A DNA stretch of 6,086 nucleotides from positions 1 to 6,086 of the forward strand of contig CASBQH010000238.1 in the NCBI GenBank assembly GCA_949127695.1. Direction: 5' to 3'. Below, piece by piece: positions 4,927-6,086 of this stretch. The translations under genes and the position numbers were made by a program. The notes under the pieces are model-generated. The model saw only the letters and a program-made list of their open reading frames with translations. It was not told the origin of the DNA and made no database searches. The stretch's first letter is position 1; each line of letters begins with the position of its first letter. The stretch is from Synechococcales cyanobacterium PMM_0073 (GTDB lineage Bacteria > Cyanobacteriota > Cyanobacteriia > Elainellales > Elainellaceae).

Positions 4927-5301
4927 ATGAGAACCATATTAATTGTTGAAGATACGCCGTCTGAGATGGCGTTGATTAGCCACTACCTGCGCGAATTTGG
5001 CTATGCGGTGATTAGCGCCGAAACCGGCAAAGAGGGCTTGAGCAAAGCGGTTGCCCAGCCGCCTGACGTCATTTTAACCGACGTAGTGATGCCGGGAATG
5101 AGCGGTTTTGAGCTTTGCCGCAGCCTTAAAAAACATCCGGCCACGGCCAAGGTGCCGATTGTAATTTGCAGCTCTAAAAACCTAGAAATTGATCGGCTCT
5201 GGGGAATGAAGCAAGGAGCCGATGCCTACTTGACCAAACCCTTTACCCAAGAGCAGTTAATTCGGGTTTTGCGCTCCGTCGAAGCCAACCATCTGGTTTG
5301 A
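4927..5301 (+). CDS. pixH: CheY/PixH-like single-domain response regulator
   Basis: The 124-residue product is a single receiver domain of normal CheY length with no output domain. Acidic pocket residues E8/D9 lie in ILIVEDTPSE, the phosphoacceptor is D52 in VILTDVVMPGMSGFE, the switch hydroxyl is S82 in VICSSKN, and the conserved lysine is K104 in YLTKPFTQEQ. Ser instead of Thr at the switch is common in cyanobacterial regulators. In Pix systems the small regulator (PixH) receives phosphate from the CheA-type kinase and modulates pilus-driven phototaxis, possibly as a phosphate sink. It works in the cytoplasm. The ATG at 4927 has no strong Shine-Dalgarno (upstream is TTTAGATTCACC); translation may depend on coupling or a leader-independent route. 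It lies 48 bp after pixG and 78 bp before pixI on the same strand. Identity as a CheY-like protein is certain; the symbol depends on context. Confidence 0.9.
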   Translation: MRTILIVEDTPSEMALISHYLREFGYAVISAETGKEGLSKAVAQPPDVILTDVVMPGMSGFELCRSLKKHPATAKVPIVICSSKNLEIDRLWGMKQGADAYLTKPFTQEQLIRVLRSVEANHLV

Positions 5302-5328
5302 GCGGCTCGTTGAGTTTGCCTGATTCAG

Positions 5329-5361
5329 TCCTCATTCAGCCCTCATTTAACCCTCATTTAA
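5329..5361 (+). repeat. Three tandem 11-bp units between pixH and pixI
   Basis: Units at 5329-5339 (TCCTCATTCAG), 5340-5350 (CCCTCATTTAA) and 5351-5361 (CCCTCATTTAA) are followed by a further CCC. The last two are identical. The array ends 6 bp before the pixI Shine-Dalgarno. It looks like recent slippage, but its position in the intercistronic leader could affect translation or processing of the downstream mRNA. Confidence 0.8.
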
Positions 5362-5379
5362 CCCACAAGGAACTCACGC

Positions 5380-5883
5380 ATGGATTCAGCCATTGCTTTA
5401 CCGTCTCGCTTGCCGCAGTCGGCTGGGGATGCCTATCTCAAATTCCGGCTTGATCCGCAGACGCCTGCCGTGTTTTCGATGCGCTCAGTCCAGGAGGCAA
5501 TTGTTTTGCCGACTCGTCGCCTCACGCCCATCCCCAATGTGCCACCCGCCATGATGGGGCTGATGAACCGCCGTAGCCGGGTGATTTGGGTGGTTGACTT
5601 AGCGCAGCTGCTGGCCATCTCTAGCCTGGATGCTAACGCTCAGCAGCACAGCATCATCTTGGTACAGGTGGGGGCAGTGCCGCTGGGGCTAGCCGTGCAG
5701 CAAGTCGAAGGCATGGTGCGGCTAGAGTCCAACCAAATTCAGTCGCCAATTGGCCAAATTAGTACGGCGCTAGTGCCCTATCTGCGCGGCTGTGCGTTGC
5801 AGCAGCTCCAAAAGCCAGAAATGCTGCTGGTGCTCGATCCCGAAGCCATTGTCCAGGCTCCGGTACTGCGGCATCATGCTTAG
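5380..5883 (+). CDS. pixI: CheW/PixI-like chemotaxis adaptor
   Basis: The 167-residue protein matches CheW in length and pattern: YLKFRLDP (19-26), VFSMRSVQEAIVLP (31-44), IPNVPPAMMGLMNRRSRVIW (51-70) with VVDL (71-74), then ILVQVGAVPLGLAVQQVEGM (93-112) and a C-terminal LVLDPEAIV (150-158). CheW links chemoreceptors to the CheA-type kinase at the inner face of the cytoplasmic membrane. The Asn-x-Arg element corresponding to the receptor-contacting N-L-R-G segment is kept as N63-R64-R65, but the Gly is replaced by Ser66 and the usual Pro by Trp70, so the loop differs from enterobacterial CheW. The ATG at 5380 is well supported by AAGGAA (5367-5372) with a 7-bp spacer. It is third in the presumed operon, between the CheY-like gene and the next gene at 5937. 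CheW-like identity is very likely; PixI assignment comes from gene order. Confidence 0.9.
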   Translation: MDSAIALPSRLPQSAGDAYLKFRLDPQTPAVFSMRSVQEAIVLPTRRLTPIPNVPPAMMGLMNRRSRVIWVVDLAQLLAISSLDANAQQHSIILVQVGAVPLGLAVQQVEGMVRLESNQIQSPIGQISTALVPYLRGCALQQLQKPEMLLVLDPEAIVQAPVLRHHA

Positions 5884-5936
5884 CTTTGTTTCACGATCCT
5901 GATCTCGGCACTCAATGTTCAGAAGGTGTTCCTAAA

Positions 5937-6086
5937 ATGACGATTCAACCTCCCCCCTCTTCGGCCAAACGTCCGGCTCACTCATCGCAGGAGCCGCCAG
6001 CCCAGCCAATTACCCAGCCAATTGCGCCAGTAAGCCTCGGCTGGCGAACGGCCAGCCGCCCAGCCGCTGAACCCACTGATCAAGTC
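5937..6086 (+). CDS. N-terminus of the next taxis gene, probably a PixJ-like chemoreceptor (partial)
   Basis: An ATG at 5937 with AAGGTG (5923-5928) 8 bp upstream opens a frame of 50 codons that runs off the right edge. The visible residues are low complexity and rich in Pro, Ala, Ser and Gln (MTIQPPPSSAKRPAHSSQEP at the start, a Q-P-I repeat at residues 23-29), with no membrane segment or domain yet. In Pix-type operons the gene after pixI is the methyl-accepting chemoreceptor PixJ, which carries HAMP, GAF and signalling domains and often starts with a disordered stretch. That assignment is by position only. It begins 53 bp after pixI on the same strand, and codon use matches its neighbours. 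Confidence 0.72.
   Translation, partial: MTIQPPPSSAKRPAHSSQEPPAQPITQPIAPVSLGWRTASRPAAEPTDQV

Noticed and set aside
1..6086. HIP1 (GCGATCGC) octamers as a cyanobacterial signature
   Set aside because: I found no exact copy by eye, so the cyanobacterial assignment rests on proteins and gene order instead.

Overview
The window reads as cyanobacterial chromosome. The strongest evidence is the right-hand gene order: a PATAN/DUF4388 response regulator, a CheY-like regulator, a CheW-like adaptor, then the start of another gene on the same strand. This is the order of the pix (tax) type-IV-pilus phototaxis operons (pixG-pixH-pixI-pixJ in Synechocystis) and of related clusters in filamentous cyanobacteria. 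A long pentapeptide-repeat protein with the 'YAAGxRDFSG' N-terminus, common in cyanobacteria, agrees with this. Genus and species cannot be read from the window.

Layout. (1) Bases 1-409, minus strand: the first 136 codons of a predicted secreted protein, with a signal peptide followed by an Ala/Pro/Ser-rich low-complexity tail. The gene runs off the left edge. (2) Bases 410-1232: a long gene-poor region. It holds a candidate promoter for the minus-strand gene embedded in 10-bp direct repeats, a perfect 12-bp tandem duplication, inverted repeats, and a consensus TATAAT box about 170 bp before the next gene. (3) Bases 1233-1787: an unrecognised 184-residue protein with an acidic, tryptophan-rich N-terminal half and an apparently folded C-terminal half. 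(4) Bases 1858-2802: a 314-residue pentapeptide-repeat protein in three repeat blocks, with near-identical 15-bp DNA tandem repeats at its centre and at its very end. It follows the previous gene by 70 bp and may be co-transcribed with it. (5) Bases 2803-3411: a 609-bp intergenic region with a 16-bp palindrome, three tandem 16-bp units, a strong hairpin and a candidate promoter ahead of the taxis genes. (6) Bases 3412-6086: the taxis operon pixG-like, pixH-like, pixI-like, then the first 50 codons of a gene that is, by position, probably the methyl-accepting chemoreceptor.

How the genes fit together. In the known Pix systems, a receptor (PixJ) linked by a CheW-like adaptor (PixI) controls a CheA-type kinase (PixL). 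The kinase phosphorylates PatA- and CheY-type regulators (PixG, PixH), which set the activity or direction of type IV pili. Here both receiver domains keep their acidic pocket, phosphoacceptor aspartate and conserved lysine, so both look phosphorylatable. The kinase would lie beyond the right edge. The genes left of base 2803 have no evident link to taxis.

I see no tRNA, rRNA, CRISPR array, transposase or integrase. Nothing here proves a new system. The best leads are the unrecognised gene at 1233 with its pentapeptide neighbour, and the dense repeat and palindrome content of the two long intergenic regions.
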